Below are positions 51,367-60,077 of a stretch of DNA of 64,000 bases, piece by piece (the first letter of the stretch is position 1; each line of letters begins with the position of its first letter). The position numbers and the translations under genes are program-made. Source of the stretch: Planctomycetota bacterium (lineage in GTDB: Bacteria > Planctomycetota > UBA1135 > GCA-002748355). The stretch is from the NCBI GenBank assembly GCA_020638795.1, contig JACKHW010000002.1:1-64000 (forward strand), given 5' to 3'. The notes beneath the pieces are model-generated. The model did not search any database. It was not told where the DNA came from and saw only the letters and a list, made by a program, of their open reading frames with translations.

Positions 51367-52065
51367 TCACGCGATGCCAAGGGTGTGAGAAGCCATGACA
51401 CCACCACCGACCATCTTGTGGGTCACGACGGTCGCGGAGTTGAAGATGCCGTCGCGGTTGTTGCGCGTGCGGCCCGAGTTGCCGCGGACGTCGTACGGTT
51501 CGAGAGAAGTGAAGATCTCATCGTTCAGGCCGTCATCGAAGTAGAGCTGCGACGTGAGTGTCCGTGTCGCAGTAATCACTTTGATATGAATGTGGACTGT
51601 GCGTCCCGGATACCAGCCCGGATAGATGGTGCAGAAGCGCGCCAAGCCGTTCTGATCGGTGACTTGAATGCCTCGAAGGAAGTTCTCTCCCGTCGTGTTC
51701 GTGTTGTTCAATTGCCCGTTGAAGCCCGAGTACAAGCCATCCACGTTGCAGTGCCAGATGTCGACGATCGCATCCTTGACCGGAGTGCAGCTACCGACTT
51801 GCACGACTTTCAAATCGAGGATCAGCGGGATGCCCGGCAGGCCATCCGTGATGTTCGACCGCAACAATGCAGGGTTGATATAGAACGGCCCTTCGGTCAT
51901 CGAGGGCGTCGTCGAACAGCCTTGCTTGATCGCGGCGACGGCCGCAGCGAAGGTGTTCCTGGTGAGGAAGCCGATACCGAGGCCGGCAGCGCCGATACCG
52001 CCAGCGTTGAGTAGAAAGCGCCGACGCTGCAGGCGCGCGAGCTTCTTGGTGTCCGGGTTTGTCAT
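51367..52065 (-). CDS. exported intradiol ring-cleavage dioxygenase-like protein
   Basis: A 232-residue member of the protocatechuate/catechol dioxygenase family, which open aromatic rings between hydroxyls with non-heme iron. The N-terminus is a Tat-like signal (RRRFLLNAGGIGAAGLGIGF). The catalytic core shows TTPSMTEGPFYINPALLRSN, IVDIWHCNVDGLYSG and the iron-ligand stretch TIYPGWYPGRTVHIHIKV (Tyr and HxH). Its compact size and signal fit secreted homologues of unknown substrate, not classical PcaG/H. First gene of a pair with the secreted protein after it. Confidence 0.8.
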   Translation of the reverse strand: MTNPDTKKLARLQRRRFLLNAGGIGAAGLGIGFLTRNTFAAAVAAIKQGCSTTPSMTEGPFYINPALLRSNITDGLPGIPLILDLKVVQVGSCTPVKDAIVDIWHCNVDGLYSGFNGQLNNTNTTGENFLRGIQVTDQNGLARFCTIYPGWYPGRTVHIHIKVITATRTLTSQLYFDDGLNDEIFTSLEPYDVRGNSGRTRNNRDGIFNSATVVTHKMVGGGVMASHTLGIA

Positions 52066-52127
52066 GGCTTCAGATAAACCCGACGGTGCTGCAGGATTCT
52101 TAAGCCGCAAAAAAACGTACGACGCCG

Positions 52128-54245
52128 TCAGCGTTTGCGCTGTGCCGGATCCGTGACGAGGCTCGCGACGACGAGGTCGTGAAGGTTGCGTCGGAACGCA
52201 TTGATGCGCGGTTCGTTGCGGCTCGGATGTACGCGATTGGTCAAACAAACGATGACGAGGTCGCGCGTGCGATCGATCCAGAAGCTCGTGCCAGTGAATC
52301 CGGTGTGACCGACGGAGTTGGGCGAGAGGCTGCTGCCAGCGCTGTTCCCTTTCGTCGGTGTGTCGAAACCTATTGCACGGCTCGTTTCGAAGACGTCCGA
52401 TTGTCGAGCGCAAAAGCGATCGACGATTTCGCGCGGGCAGAGTCGATACCCATCGAACGCCCCTCCCGCAGCAATTAGCCGACAGAATCGCACGAGATCG
52501 TCGGCGGTCGAGAACAGACCTGCGTGCCCCGCGATCCCGCCCAGAGCATCGGCGTTCTCGTCATGGACCCTGTGATGGATCACGCCGCCTCGACTCGGCA
52601 CTTCTTCGGTCGGGACGACCGGCTCGTCGAGCGGGATGGGGCCAAACCGTGTCCGCGTCATTCCGAGTGGACCGAAGACGAGGCGTTCGGCCAACCGATC
52701 GAGGCGATCTCCACCGATCGCTTCGAGGCACTTGCCGAACGTGATCAAGCCGAGATCCGAGTACGCGAAGCTCGTGCCAGGAGGGAAGCGCAGCGGCTCG
52801 TCGTAGGTGACGCGCAAGATCGCGGCTTCGCCCTTCGCCATGGTCCAGAGTTGTTTCCATGGTGCCATGCCAGCGCTGTGCGTCAGTAGCATGCGCAAGG
52901 TGATCGATCGCTTCGCGTCCGCGTCTCGGGTGTCGTTGCCGACGAAGCCGGGCAATACATCGGCGACGTGTGCTTCGAGGTCGAGCTTCCCGTCCCCGCA
53001 CAGCTTCATCGCTACGGCTGTGGATGCTGCGATCTTGGTGACCGATGCGAGGTCGTAGCGGTGCTCACGTGTGATCTCTTGGCTGTCGGCGTCGTAGGTC
53101 TCGTGCCCGATCGCGAGATCGAGCACGAGCTTGTCTCCGTGTGCGACGACGATCTGGCAGCCAGGGAAGATCCGGTTCGCGACCGCGCTCGACGCGAACG
53201 ACTCCACGCGTCGACGGAAGTCCGCGGCGAATCCTGCCGCGGGAGCATCCGACGCGACGAGCGACGCGTCTTCCGTCCCGACTGTGATCCCGGCACCTCG
53301 CGGGAAGTTCGCGAGCGGCATCGCCAATCTTCCGTCGATGGTCTCCAGCCCCGCGATCGCGCGAGCCATGGCATCGATATCGCTGTGACCCGTGCCGGCT
53401 GTGAACAAGAACGCGCTCCCGGCAACAATGGTGTCGGGTCGAAGAGGAGTGTCGCGCCCGAACATCAGAGTGATGTCAACCGCGCTCCCGTGGGAGCTGT
53501 CCGTCGCGACAGTCGCGTCGACGCCTGTGCGAGCGAGTGCGTCGCGAACCGCTTGTGCGATCTCGGCCGATCCGAGGACCTGGACCGTGATATGCGACTT
53601 GGCGGGAAGCAGGTAACGCGGATCTCGAAGGAGCACGATGCCGTGCCTCGAGGCGAGCACACCGATCGACGATGCCCTGTTTGCATCCGATGTATCCAGT
53701 GCGTCGTCGCCGATGCGCGTCGCATCGACAATCGGAACGCGAATGTCACTCCGCTCGAAGAACCGTTCCGCATCGTTTCGACTGGCGGCGATCGCGCCAC
53801 ATCCGTGTTTCAGTGCACGGTCGACGATGCTCGCTCGAGCTATCTCGACGCCGCGTGCATCGAGAACCGTCTGCACGCCTGCCGCGGCGACGCCGTCGAG
53901 AAGCGCGAGAACGAATGCCGCATGGTTGTCGTCCGTCGCTCGATCTTCGTCACACGGAACGAGCACCCAAGCAATGCCGTTCGATGCGAGGAGGTTCGCA
54001 TGTTCGCTCGCGACGCGTCGCGCCACGTCCGGAACGAACCCTGTCTCGAGAACCTCGAGCAGTCCCTCTTCTGCCCCGAAGAGGTGCGCACCCGCGCCGG
54101 CGAGTGCCGCATCGAGCCGGGCGTCCGGGTGTTCGCTCCGCGGCAACGCGTCGTTGGTGGAGCACGCGGCGAGCGCGAGGATCAGCAGGAGATCCGCGCC
54201 GCGTGAGAATGTCGGGAGCGAGCGACGGCGCGAGGACTCGTTCAT
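52128..54245 (-). CDS. serine beta-lactamase-like lipoprotein with degenerate GH3-type N-terminus
   Basis: A 705-residue lipoprotein (LLLILALAACSTN, lipobox Cys ~28). The C-terminal half is a class C beta-lactamase/penicillin-binding-protein-like hydrolase: S401-V-T-K404 (SxxK), YSD in TSFAYSDLG at the YxN position and HTG in GHTGFTG. The N-terminal ~300 residues loosely resemble the tail of a GH3/NagZ-type glycosidase (GVQTVLDARG, ITVQVLGSAEIA), but I see no intact catalytic site. GH3-beta-lactamase fusions are known in cell-wall turnover. It is divergent from the GlcNAc-kinase-like gene (47 bp), supporting a peptidoglycan-recycling role. Confidence 0.8.
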   Translation of the reverse strand: MNESSRRRSLPTFSRGADLLLILALAACSTNDALPRSEHPDARLDAALAGAGAHLFGAEEGLLEVLETGFVPDVARRVASEHANLLASNGIAWVLVPCDEDRATDDNHAAFVLALLDGVAAAGVQTVLDARGVEIARASIVDRALKHGCGAIAASRNDAERFFERSDIRVPIVDATRIGDDALDTSDANRASSIGVLASRHGIVLLRDPRYLLPAKSHITVQVLGSAEIAQAVRDALARTGVDATVATDSSHGSAVDITLMFGRDTPLRPDTIVAGSAFLFTAGTGHSDIDAMARAIAGLETIDGRLAMPLANFPRGAGITVGTEDASLVASDAPAAGFAADFRRRVESFASSAVANRIFPGCQIVVAHGDKLVLDLAIGHETYDADSQEITREHRYDLASVTKIAASTAVAMKLCGDGKLDLEAHVADVLPGFVGNDTRDADAKRSITLRMLLTHSAGMAPWKQLWTMAKGEAAILRVTYDEPLRFPPGTSFAYSDLGLITFGKCLEAIGGDRLDRLAERLVFGPLGMTRTRFGPIPLDEPVVPTEEVPSRGGVIHHRVHDENADALGGIAGHAGLFSTADDLVRFCRLIAAGGAFDGYRLCPREIVDRFCARQSDVFETSRAIGFDTPTKGNSAGSSLSPNSVGHTGFTGTSFWIDRTRDLVIVCLTNRVHPSRNEPRINAFRRNLHDLVVASLVTDPAQRKR

Positions 54246-54292
54246 CCTGTCCGATCATGGGCAAGTCGATACCGCAGTGCTAGCGTGGTTGT

Positions 54293-55267
54293 ATGCGAGC
54301 ACTCGGGATCGACGGTGGAGGGACACGGACGCGTGCCGTCTACCTCGAAGACGGTGTTGCCCTGAGGACGCTCGTCGGTGAAGCCACCAACCCGTTGAGC
54401 GTCGGTCTCGATGTCGCCATCGGTCGTGTGCTCGCTCTTGCCCAGGACGCTTCGGATGGAAGTGCGATCGATGCGATCGGGATCGGTATCGCGGGCGTCG
54501 GTGCATCCGAGTCGGCGCGTGAGTCGATACTCGATGCCGTTCGTGAGGCGTTTCCGAAGGCGCGCGTCATCCTGACGACGGACGTCGTCGCCGCGCTCGC
54601 GGGTGCGTTCGACGGTGGAGCGGGCATTCTCGTCGTCGGCGGTACCGGGTCCGTCGCCATAGGCTATTCGGGTGAGCGCTGCGTGCGCGTCGGCGGATGG
54701 GGGCGGAGGCTCGGCGACGCCGGCTCTGGATTCGATCTGTTTCGCCGGGCAGCGCGGTGTGTCCTCGCTGCCGAGGACGGCATCGAGGATGCGATCGTCA
54801 GCGGTTTGCCGGGTCAGCACGTGGTCGCTGGCGAGGTCCAAACGCTGCGAGACGCGATCGTCGCCGCGCTGGCTCTCGAACGTGCGCGCGACTTGGTTGC
54901 GATCTTCGCCCGTGATCCTCGTCCCGACGAACTCCTCCTCGCCGTCGATGTCCTCGCGCGGCTCGCCGAGGACGGTGATGCGCTTTGCAGGAGCCTTCTT
55001 CACGTTCAGGCCGATGCCTTGGCCGCACTCGCGTTGGCAGTCCAAGCCAAACTGCGCGCTGAACTCGCCCCGTTACCCGTCGCGACGGCAGGCGGCCTCC
55101 TCCTCGGCGCTTCGATCTTGCGCGAGCACTTCGATGCACGACTGGCCGCGCACGCCGTGTCCGTCGTCACGCCGAAGCATCGACCTGAAGTCGGTGCGGC
55201 ATTGCTCGCATGCGCTGCCGCCGACGATCCCCACGGTACCTTGCTCGCCGCTGCGCGAGCGCTTTGA
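54293..55267 (+). CDS. BadF/BadG-type ATPase, probable N-acetylglucosamine kinase
   Basis: A 324-residue ASKHA-fold protein. The N-terminal phosphate-1 loop GIDGGGTRTRAVYLE, the connect region GIGIAGVG, adenosine motif VVGGTGSVAIGY and the GGWGRRLGDAGSGF stretch match the BadF/BadG/BcrA/BcrD family branch that includes human GlcNAc kinase. It would phosphorylate GlcNAc or a related amino sugar, feeding the NagA step. It starts 47 bp from the divergent beta-lactamase-like lipoprotein gene and ends five bases before arfB, so the latter is probably co-transcribed. Confidence 0.83.
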   Translation: MRALGIDGGGTRTRAVYLEDGVALRTLVGEATNPLSVGLDVAIGRVLALAQDASDGSAIDAIGIGIAGVGASESARESILDAVREAFPKARVILTTDVVAALAGAFDGGAGILVVGGTGSVAIGYSGERCVRVGGWGRRLGDAGSGFDLFRRAARCVLAAEDGIEDAIVSGLPGQHVVAGEVQTLRDAIVAALALERARDLVAIFARDPRPDELLLAVDVLARLAEDGDALCRSLLHVQADALAALALAVQAKLRAELAPLPVATAGGLLLGASILREHFDARLAAHAVSVVTPKHRPEVGAALLACAAADDPHGTLLAAARAL

Positions 55268-55272
55268 GTCTC

Positions 55273-55701
55273 ATGGCGTTGCACATCGACGATCGACTCA
55301 CGATTCCCGATGAAGAGATCGAGTTCACCTACAGCAGAGCGTCGGGGCCCGGTGGGCAGCACGTCAACAAAGTGGAGACGCGTGCGCGTTTGCGCTTCGA
55401 CGTGATGCAGAGCCGCGTCCTCGACGAAGGCCAGAAGCGCCGAATCGTTCGTGCGGCAGGTAGTCGATTGACAGCCGATGGTCACTTGATGATGACGTGC
55501 GGCAAATATCGTGAACGCACTCGCAATCGAGATGATCTGCTCGAGCGCTTGCGCGCGTTTTTGATCGATGCGCTGACTCCAAAAAAGCAGCGTACCGCGA
55601 CCAAGCCGACGCGCGCATCCAAGAAGCGCCGACTCGATGCAAAGCAACGCAGGGGCGAGATCAAGAAGGATCGTCGCCGGCCTGGCCGCGGCGACGATTG
55701 A
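55273..55701 (+). CDS. arfB: alternative ribosome-rescue factor ArfB
   Basis: A 142-residue peptidyl-tRNA hydrolase that frees ribosomes stalled on truncated mRNA. The catalytic GGQ motif sits in SRASGPGGQHVNKVETR, and the basic C-terminal tail (KKQRTATKPTRASKKRR, then DRRRPGRG) is what inserts into the mRNA channel of stalled ribosomes. It lacks the codon-recognition domain of release factors, as expected. ATG 55273 lies 5 bp after the kinase stop. It is convergent with the PtsN-like gene (3 bp apart). Confidence 0.9.
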   Translation: MALHIDDRLTIPDEEIEFTYSRASGPGGQHVNKVETRARLRFDVMQSRVLDEGQKRRIVRAAGSRLTADGHLMMTCGKYRERTRNRDDLLERLRAFLIDALTPKKQRTATKPTRASKKRRLDAKQRRGEIKKDRRRPGRGDD

Positions 55702-55704
55702 TCG

Positions 55705-56394
55705 TCACTCGCGAACGGCTTCGATCGCGTCGCAGATCGACGTGAGGTCGCGCGAGCTACGAACGAGCTGACGAACTTCAGGAACTCGAAGCGTGAGCGC
55801 GATGCGACGCAGGAGTTCGAGCTGTATCTCGAGTCGATTGCTCAGCACGAGGATCATGGTGTCGACGGGAGCCCCATCGATCGAGTGCCAATCGACGGAC
55901 GACCGCAAACGGCCGAGCACGACGATGGACTGCCCGAGTTCCACGCCGAGTGGGCTCCGACAATGCGGAACCGCGAATCCGTGCCCGATCGCCGTGCTCG
56001 CAAGCTGCTCGCGAGCGATCAGTCGCGCGAGCAGTGTGTCGCTGTCGATGTTGGCGACACCGAACTCACTCAACGCAGGCATGTGCCGAACGAGGTCCTC
56101 GATCGCCGAGTAAGCGTCCCGGCCGACGAGATCGTCGACTAGCGCGCCGCGCCTGAGCGCGCCGGCGAGCGCGTTCGGCTCGTGCTTCCCATGGTTGTCG
56201 TGTACGCTCCCCTGCACGCGCATCCCCATGCTACGAGCCCACTCGATCACGTCGTTGCGCTGGAAGCGCAGCGAGCCGTTGGAGCCGCGACTCGGCACGG
56301 CACCGTTTTCTGCCCAACGACGAAGGGTTCGCTCGGGCAGGTCGAGCAGCGAGGCCGTCGAAGGCAGGTCGAGGTCCGCATTGGTGTCTGTCAT
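55705..56394 (-). CDS. PtsN-like EIIA protein with N-terminal helix-turn-helix
   Basis: A 229-residue regulator joining two domains. Residues ~8-60 form a MerR/excisionase-type winged helix-turn-helix (STASLLDLPERTLRRWAENG, LRFQRNDVIEWARS). Residues ~85-225 are a PTS IIA fold of the fructose/nitrogen family, with the phosphorylated histidine in GHGFAVPHCRSP. Usual PtsN (EIIA-Ntr) is ~150-160 residues without a DNA-binding domain; fused forms are known in some lineages. It likely reads the phosphorelay state and binds DNA directly. Divergent from the toroid-protein gene, 147 bp between starts. Confidence 0.85.
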   Translation of the reverse strand: MTDTNADLDLPSTASLLDLPERTLRRWAENGAVPSRGSNGSLRFQRNDVIEWARSMGMRVQGSVHDNHGKHEPNALAGALRRGALVDDLVGRDAYSAIEDLVRHMPALSEFGVANIDSDTLLARLIAREQLASTAIGHGFAVPHCRSPLGVELGQSIVVLGRLRSSVDWHSIDGAPVDTMILVLSNRLEIQLELLRRIALTLRVPEVRQLVRSSRDLTSICDAIEAVRE

Positions 56395-56541
56395 CGGATG
56401 GCAAGTCCTCGGAATCGGGTCTGCTGGAAGAAGTGCAGCAGGGGGTCTGCGGGTTTTCGAGGCAACTACGTTACGGTGTGTTTCGTGAGCCGCAAGCAAA
56501 GGCTACGACAGGATTCGTCATACCGATCGTAAGAGGATGCA

Positions 56542-58983
56542 ATGAACTCACCGTGGCGTCGGCCCTTTCTGCACTTCTCGGTCTGCCTTCCGGGGTTGCT
56601 CGTCACGCTCGGTCGGACGCAATCGATCGACGCGCCTGCCGAGCTCGGGTCGGCGCGCGTGCCCGCGCAGCGCGTTCTCCACGAGATCGTCGAACGTGCT
56701 GGTTCGCAGATTCCGTGGATCCGCGATCCGTGGGTTCGGTTCGATCGGTGGCGGCGCAACGCCGAACCACAGCCGCCACAGCCCATCGTCGATCGCAGTT
56801 TGCTCCTCGATCGGGCGCTTGCCCGTGCTCGCGCCGAGAACAAGCTCGTCCTCGTGCACGTGCCGAGAATCGAAGGTCGACCGATGTATCGAGCTCCGAT
56901 CCTCGACGATTACATGCGCCTCACTCTGTGGTCGGATCCGGCGACGATCGATCTCGTTTCGCGTCGCTTCGTGCCCTTGCGTCTCGTCGTCGACGAATCC
57001 GTGAGCGAACGACTCGGTATCGACAACAGCACGCCGGATGCACCGACGTACCTGGATGCGCTCGAACCAGTCGTGTTCTTCCTCGCGTCCGACGGTTCGA
57101 TCGTGCATCGCGTCGACAGGATTCGCACGTTTTCACCGTGCTGGTTCCGCGAACTCGCGCTCGACGTGCTCGAGATGAATCCGGACACGAGCGCGCCGAG
57201 TCTCGATGTCTCCCTCGCACGCGTGCAGGAGGCGGCGCTCGAACGAAAGTCGGATCGATCGTCGGTGCGGATGGGCGCCGCTCCCGAAGACGCGTCCATC
57301 GAACCGCTGTTGTGGCTCGCCCGGCAGGAAAGTGCCGACGGGAACTACGATCTCGCTCGATCCGCGCTCACGCGAGCGCGGAGCAAGGTCGTCACCTTCA
57401 TGGCAGAAGTCGAAGCTGCCGCTCGAGAACTCGAAACGAGCAAGCCAGCCGGCGATTCCGAGGAATACCAGCTCTGGGCGCGACGTGACCGGTCGCAAAA
57501 GGCGCAAGTCGCGAAGGCCACAGGGATGTTGCGACGCATGCTCCTGGCTTCGGCGGCGATCGAACGACTTCAGCGCCGTTCGAGCGCGGCCCTCGAGTTG
57601 CTCGAGGGCGTCGACGGCGAGCTTGCGAAGGAGCTCTTCGCGTCGCGAGACTACGCACTCGAACTCGCTCGCTGCCATGTCGCTGCCGGCCACTTCTCGA
57701 ATGCACTCGATGCGCTCTCGAAGAGTGTGGACGCGGGGCCGGAAGGCGAGTGGCTGCGTGGAATGTGTCTCTTCAAACTCGGAAGGGTCGAAGACGCCGA
57801 TCGCAGATTCGCCGATACGGTCGCGATGGCGACGAGCCCATGGTCCGAACGTGCTGCTGCCATGCTCGCCGTCAGCGACGACACGACGCGCCGCTCGCCG
57901 CTCGCTCATGGGTTCGAGATGGTGGAGGACGTCTCCGCACGCGCCGTGGCGGGACGCCCGGCAGCTACGACCGAGTTGCGGTGGGACGGCGAGCCCGGGC
58001 GAGTCTTGCCGCAGGTCGCTCGGGAAGCGTTCGAGTTCTTGCTCGCCCAACAGTGCGAGGACGGCAGTTGGAGAGATGCGCGCTACGCGTATTGGCCGAC
58101 GCCGGACATCCTGCCCAACGTTCGCGTCGCCGTGACCGCGCTTTCCGCCACCGCGTTGCTTGCTTGGCGTGAGTTCGACGAGAAGCGCGTCGACGCAGCG
58201 CTCGCGCGAGCGGAGCGCTACCTGCGCGACGATGACCGAGTCGCCCTCGGGACCGAAGAAGAAGTGTATTCGCAGGCCTACCGCATCCTCTATTGGACGC
58301 GACGTGCGGCTGCGCGGTTCGGCGTCAGTGACGACCCGGTCGAGAACTTGTCCGCCCTCGTGCAGCGCGCGAGCGCCATCCAGGACAAGAACACCGGCTT
58401 CTTCGCCCACGAGTACAAGAACGCGTTCTGCACGGGATCGATGCTCTGGTCGATCTGGCTCGCGAAGCAAGCCGGAGTCGCGGTAGAGGACGATCTCGTG
58501 CACCTCGGTTTGTCGGCGTTGCGTTCGGCGCGTCGTGAGGACGGGAGCTTCTCGTACGGAGGTTCGGCTGCAGATCGAGACTCTCGAAGGGCACCCGAGG
58601 AGAGCATTACGCGCCTCAAGGACTCGTCGGCACGAATGCCCGTTTGTGAGTCGGTACTGCATGCGTTCGGAAGCTCGGATGCCGAGCGTCTCGCGCACGC
58701 CTATGAGACCTTCCTCACGTATCTCGATCGTCTCGCGCGCGTACGAAAAGCCGACTTTCACAGCGACGGAGAGCTCGGTGGATTCTTCTTCTGGCACGCA
58801 GTGTTCCACGCGAGTGAAGCGCTCGAGCCACTCGAAGCCGAACTCGAGAATCGCGTCCGCGATCGCATCCGACGACTCGTCGTCTCGATCCAAGAGATCG
58901 ATGGCAGCTTCGTCGACAGTCACGAGCTCGGCAAGAGCTATGGGACGGCGATGGCGTTGCTGACGATGGCGAACCTCCGATAA
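56542..58983 (+). CDS. secreted two-domain protein: thioredoxin-like region and alpha-toroid repeats
   Basis: An 813-residue exported protein (signal LPGLLVTLGRTQS). Residues ~75-230 fit a thioredoxin-like fold (LARARAENKLVLVHVPRIEG, PVVFFLASDGSIVHRVDRI) without a CxxC site. A helical, TPR-like middle (~270-460) has repeats such as RDYALELARCHVAAGHFSNALDALSK. The C-terminal ~320 residues look like an alpha/alpha toroid of the squalene cyclase/prenyltransferase type (FLLAQQCEDGSWRDARYAYW, LSALRSARREDGSFSYGG, SIQEIDGSFVDSHELGKSYG), as in many planctomycete surface proteins. No cyclase DxDD motif is visible, so catalysis is doubtful. Its stop abuts the convergent GH99-like stop. Confidence 0.75.
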   Translation: MNSPWRRPFLHFSVCLPGLLVTLGRTQSIDAPAELGSARVPAQRVLHEIVERAGSQIPWIRDPWVRFDRWRRNAEPQPPQPIVDRSLLLDRALARARAENKLVLVHVPRIEGRPMYRAPILDDYMRLTLWSDPATIDLVSRRFVPLRLVVDESVSERLGIDNSTPDAPTYLDALEPVVFFLASDGSIVHRVDRIRTFSPCWFRELALDVLEMNPDTSAPSLDVSLARVQEAALERKSDRSSVRMGAAPEDASIEPLLWLARQESADGNYDLARSALTRARSKVVTFMAEVEAAARELETSKPAGDSEEYQLWARRDRSQKAQVAKATGMLRRMLLASAAIERLQRRSSAALELLEGVDGELAKELFASRDYALELARCHVAAGHFSNALDALSKSVDAGPEGEWLRGMCLFKLGRVEDADRRFADTVAMATSPWSERAAAMLAVSDDTTRRSPLAHGFEMVEDVSARAVAGRPAATTELRWDGEPGRVLPQVAREAFEFLLAQQCEDGSWRDARYAYWPTPDILPNVRVAVTALSATALLAWREFDEKRVDAALARAERYLRDDDRVALGTEEEVYSQAYRILYWTRRAAARFGVSDDPVENLSALVQRASAIQDKNTGFFAHEYKNAFCTGSMLWSIWLAKQAGVAVEDDLVHLGLSALRSARREDGSFSYGGSAADRDSRRAPEESITRLKDSSARMPVCESVLHAFGSSDAERLAHAYETFLTYLDRLARVRKADFHSDGELGGFFFWHAVFHASEALEPLEAELENRVRDRIRRLVVSIQEIDGSFVDSHELGKSYGTAMALLTMANLR

Positions 58984-60063
58984 TCAGCGCGCGGCGCGCA
59001 CGGCTTCGAGCATGCCCATGCCGAAGCGCTCGTCGGGTTCGAGATAGTGGCCTTCGCTCCACTCGTTGAGCGATGCGACAAATACGATGGGCTCTTCGAC
59101 GTCGATGCCCGCAGCGTGAGCGACGGCTCGCACGACGGCGACTCGAAACTGCTCGGGTTCGTCGCCGATGATGATCGGCGACCACGGATACTTGTCGGGC
59201 CGTGCCGCACCAAAGTCGGCGCCTCGCGGTGATGCGTCCCATCCCGTGGCCACGGACGGCATGTAGGGCAAACCCGATACTGACGCGAACGTCGGCCACT
59301 GAGTCGCGCTGATCCGCGCACGCTCACGATAGTCCTGGAGCGGCGCACCTCGCCAGTCTGGAAGGTGCACGTAGTGGGTCACGCTGTCGAAGCCAATGTG
59401 CGCCACGAGAGGCAATGTCTCCGCGTTCGGCTCGATGGCTGCTAGATGGAGATCACGGAGCCCGTGGTCTCGAAGGTAGCAGCGGGCGGCGAGGATCGCT
59501 TCTCGTGTGCCGTCGAGACCGAGTTCTCGTACGAAGAACGAAGAGTCGTAGATCGAGAGGTAACTCTTGCCTTCGACGGTGATGTAGTTGTCTCGCCAGA
59601 AGTAGTTTTTCGCGAGCATCGCGACGAAGTGGACGAAGTCATCGACATCGGACGATACGCGGCGTGCCGGATCGATGACCTCGCCATCCGAACGCCGAAC
59701 CGGGAGCACGCGACGAGGAAGTCGATTGGCCCACATGCATGCGAATGGCAATGACGCGCCGCAGGGGCCGCCCAGGAAACCTGCGTCGAGACCGGATTCG
59801 AAGATGCGCTTTCCGCGACACCAGAACACGCCGAACACGAAGCCATCGACACCATGGTCGTGTGCGAGCCGCAGGCGATCGGCCACGCCGCACGGATCGC
59901 GGTCGTCGTATTCACCGAGTAGCGGTACCCGCGGCTGCGCGTGTCCGTCGAAACGCGGCTTGCATGCGCGGACGAGTTCCCACTCCGTGAATCCCGGGTG
60001 GAACGCTTCGTCGCGCTCCGAAGTCGGATGCCAGCCGGTGTAGACGTAGGCGAGAACGCGCAT
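58984..60063 (-). CDS. WbsX/GH99-like glycan-processing protein
   Basis: A 359-residue soluble protein of the WbsX group, a GH99-related (beta/alpha)8 family found with surface polysaccharide genes. Recognisable parts are LAYVYTGWHP at the first strand, EWELVRACKPRFDGHAQPR, HGVDGFVFGVFWCRGKR, YITVEGKSYLSIYD and the conserved VFVASLNEWSEGHYLEPD. Catalytic residues are inferred from the family only. It starts 14 bp after the Lhr helicase gene on the same strand and may be co-transcribed, though a functional link is not apparent. Confidence 0.85.
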   Translation of the reverse strand: MRVLAYVYTGWHPTSERDEAFHPGFTEWELVRACKPRFDGHAQPRVPLLGEYDDRDPCGVADRLRLAHDHGVDGFVFGVFWCRGKRIFESGLDAGFLGGPCGASLPFACMWANRLPRRVLPVRRSDGEVIDPARRVSSDVDDFVHFVAMLAKNYFWRDNYITVEGKSYLSIYDSSFFVRELGLDGTREAILAARCYLRDHGLRDLHLAAIEPNAETLPLVAHIGFDSVTHYVHLPDWRGAPLQDYRERARISATQWPTFASVSGLPYMPSVATGWDASPRGADFGAARPDKYPWSPIIIGDEPEQFRVAVVRAVAHAAGIDVEEPIVFVASLNEWSEGHYLEPDERFGMGMLEAVRAAR

Positions 60064-60077
60064 TGGTCGAAGATCGA

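Noticed and set aside
57133..58923. A 596-codon minus-strand frame opposite the toroid protein.
   Set aside because: Arginine/glutamate-rich antisense shadow; the plus strand has a signal peptide and repeats.
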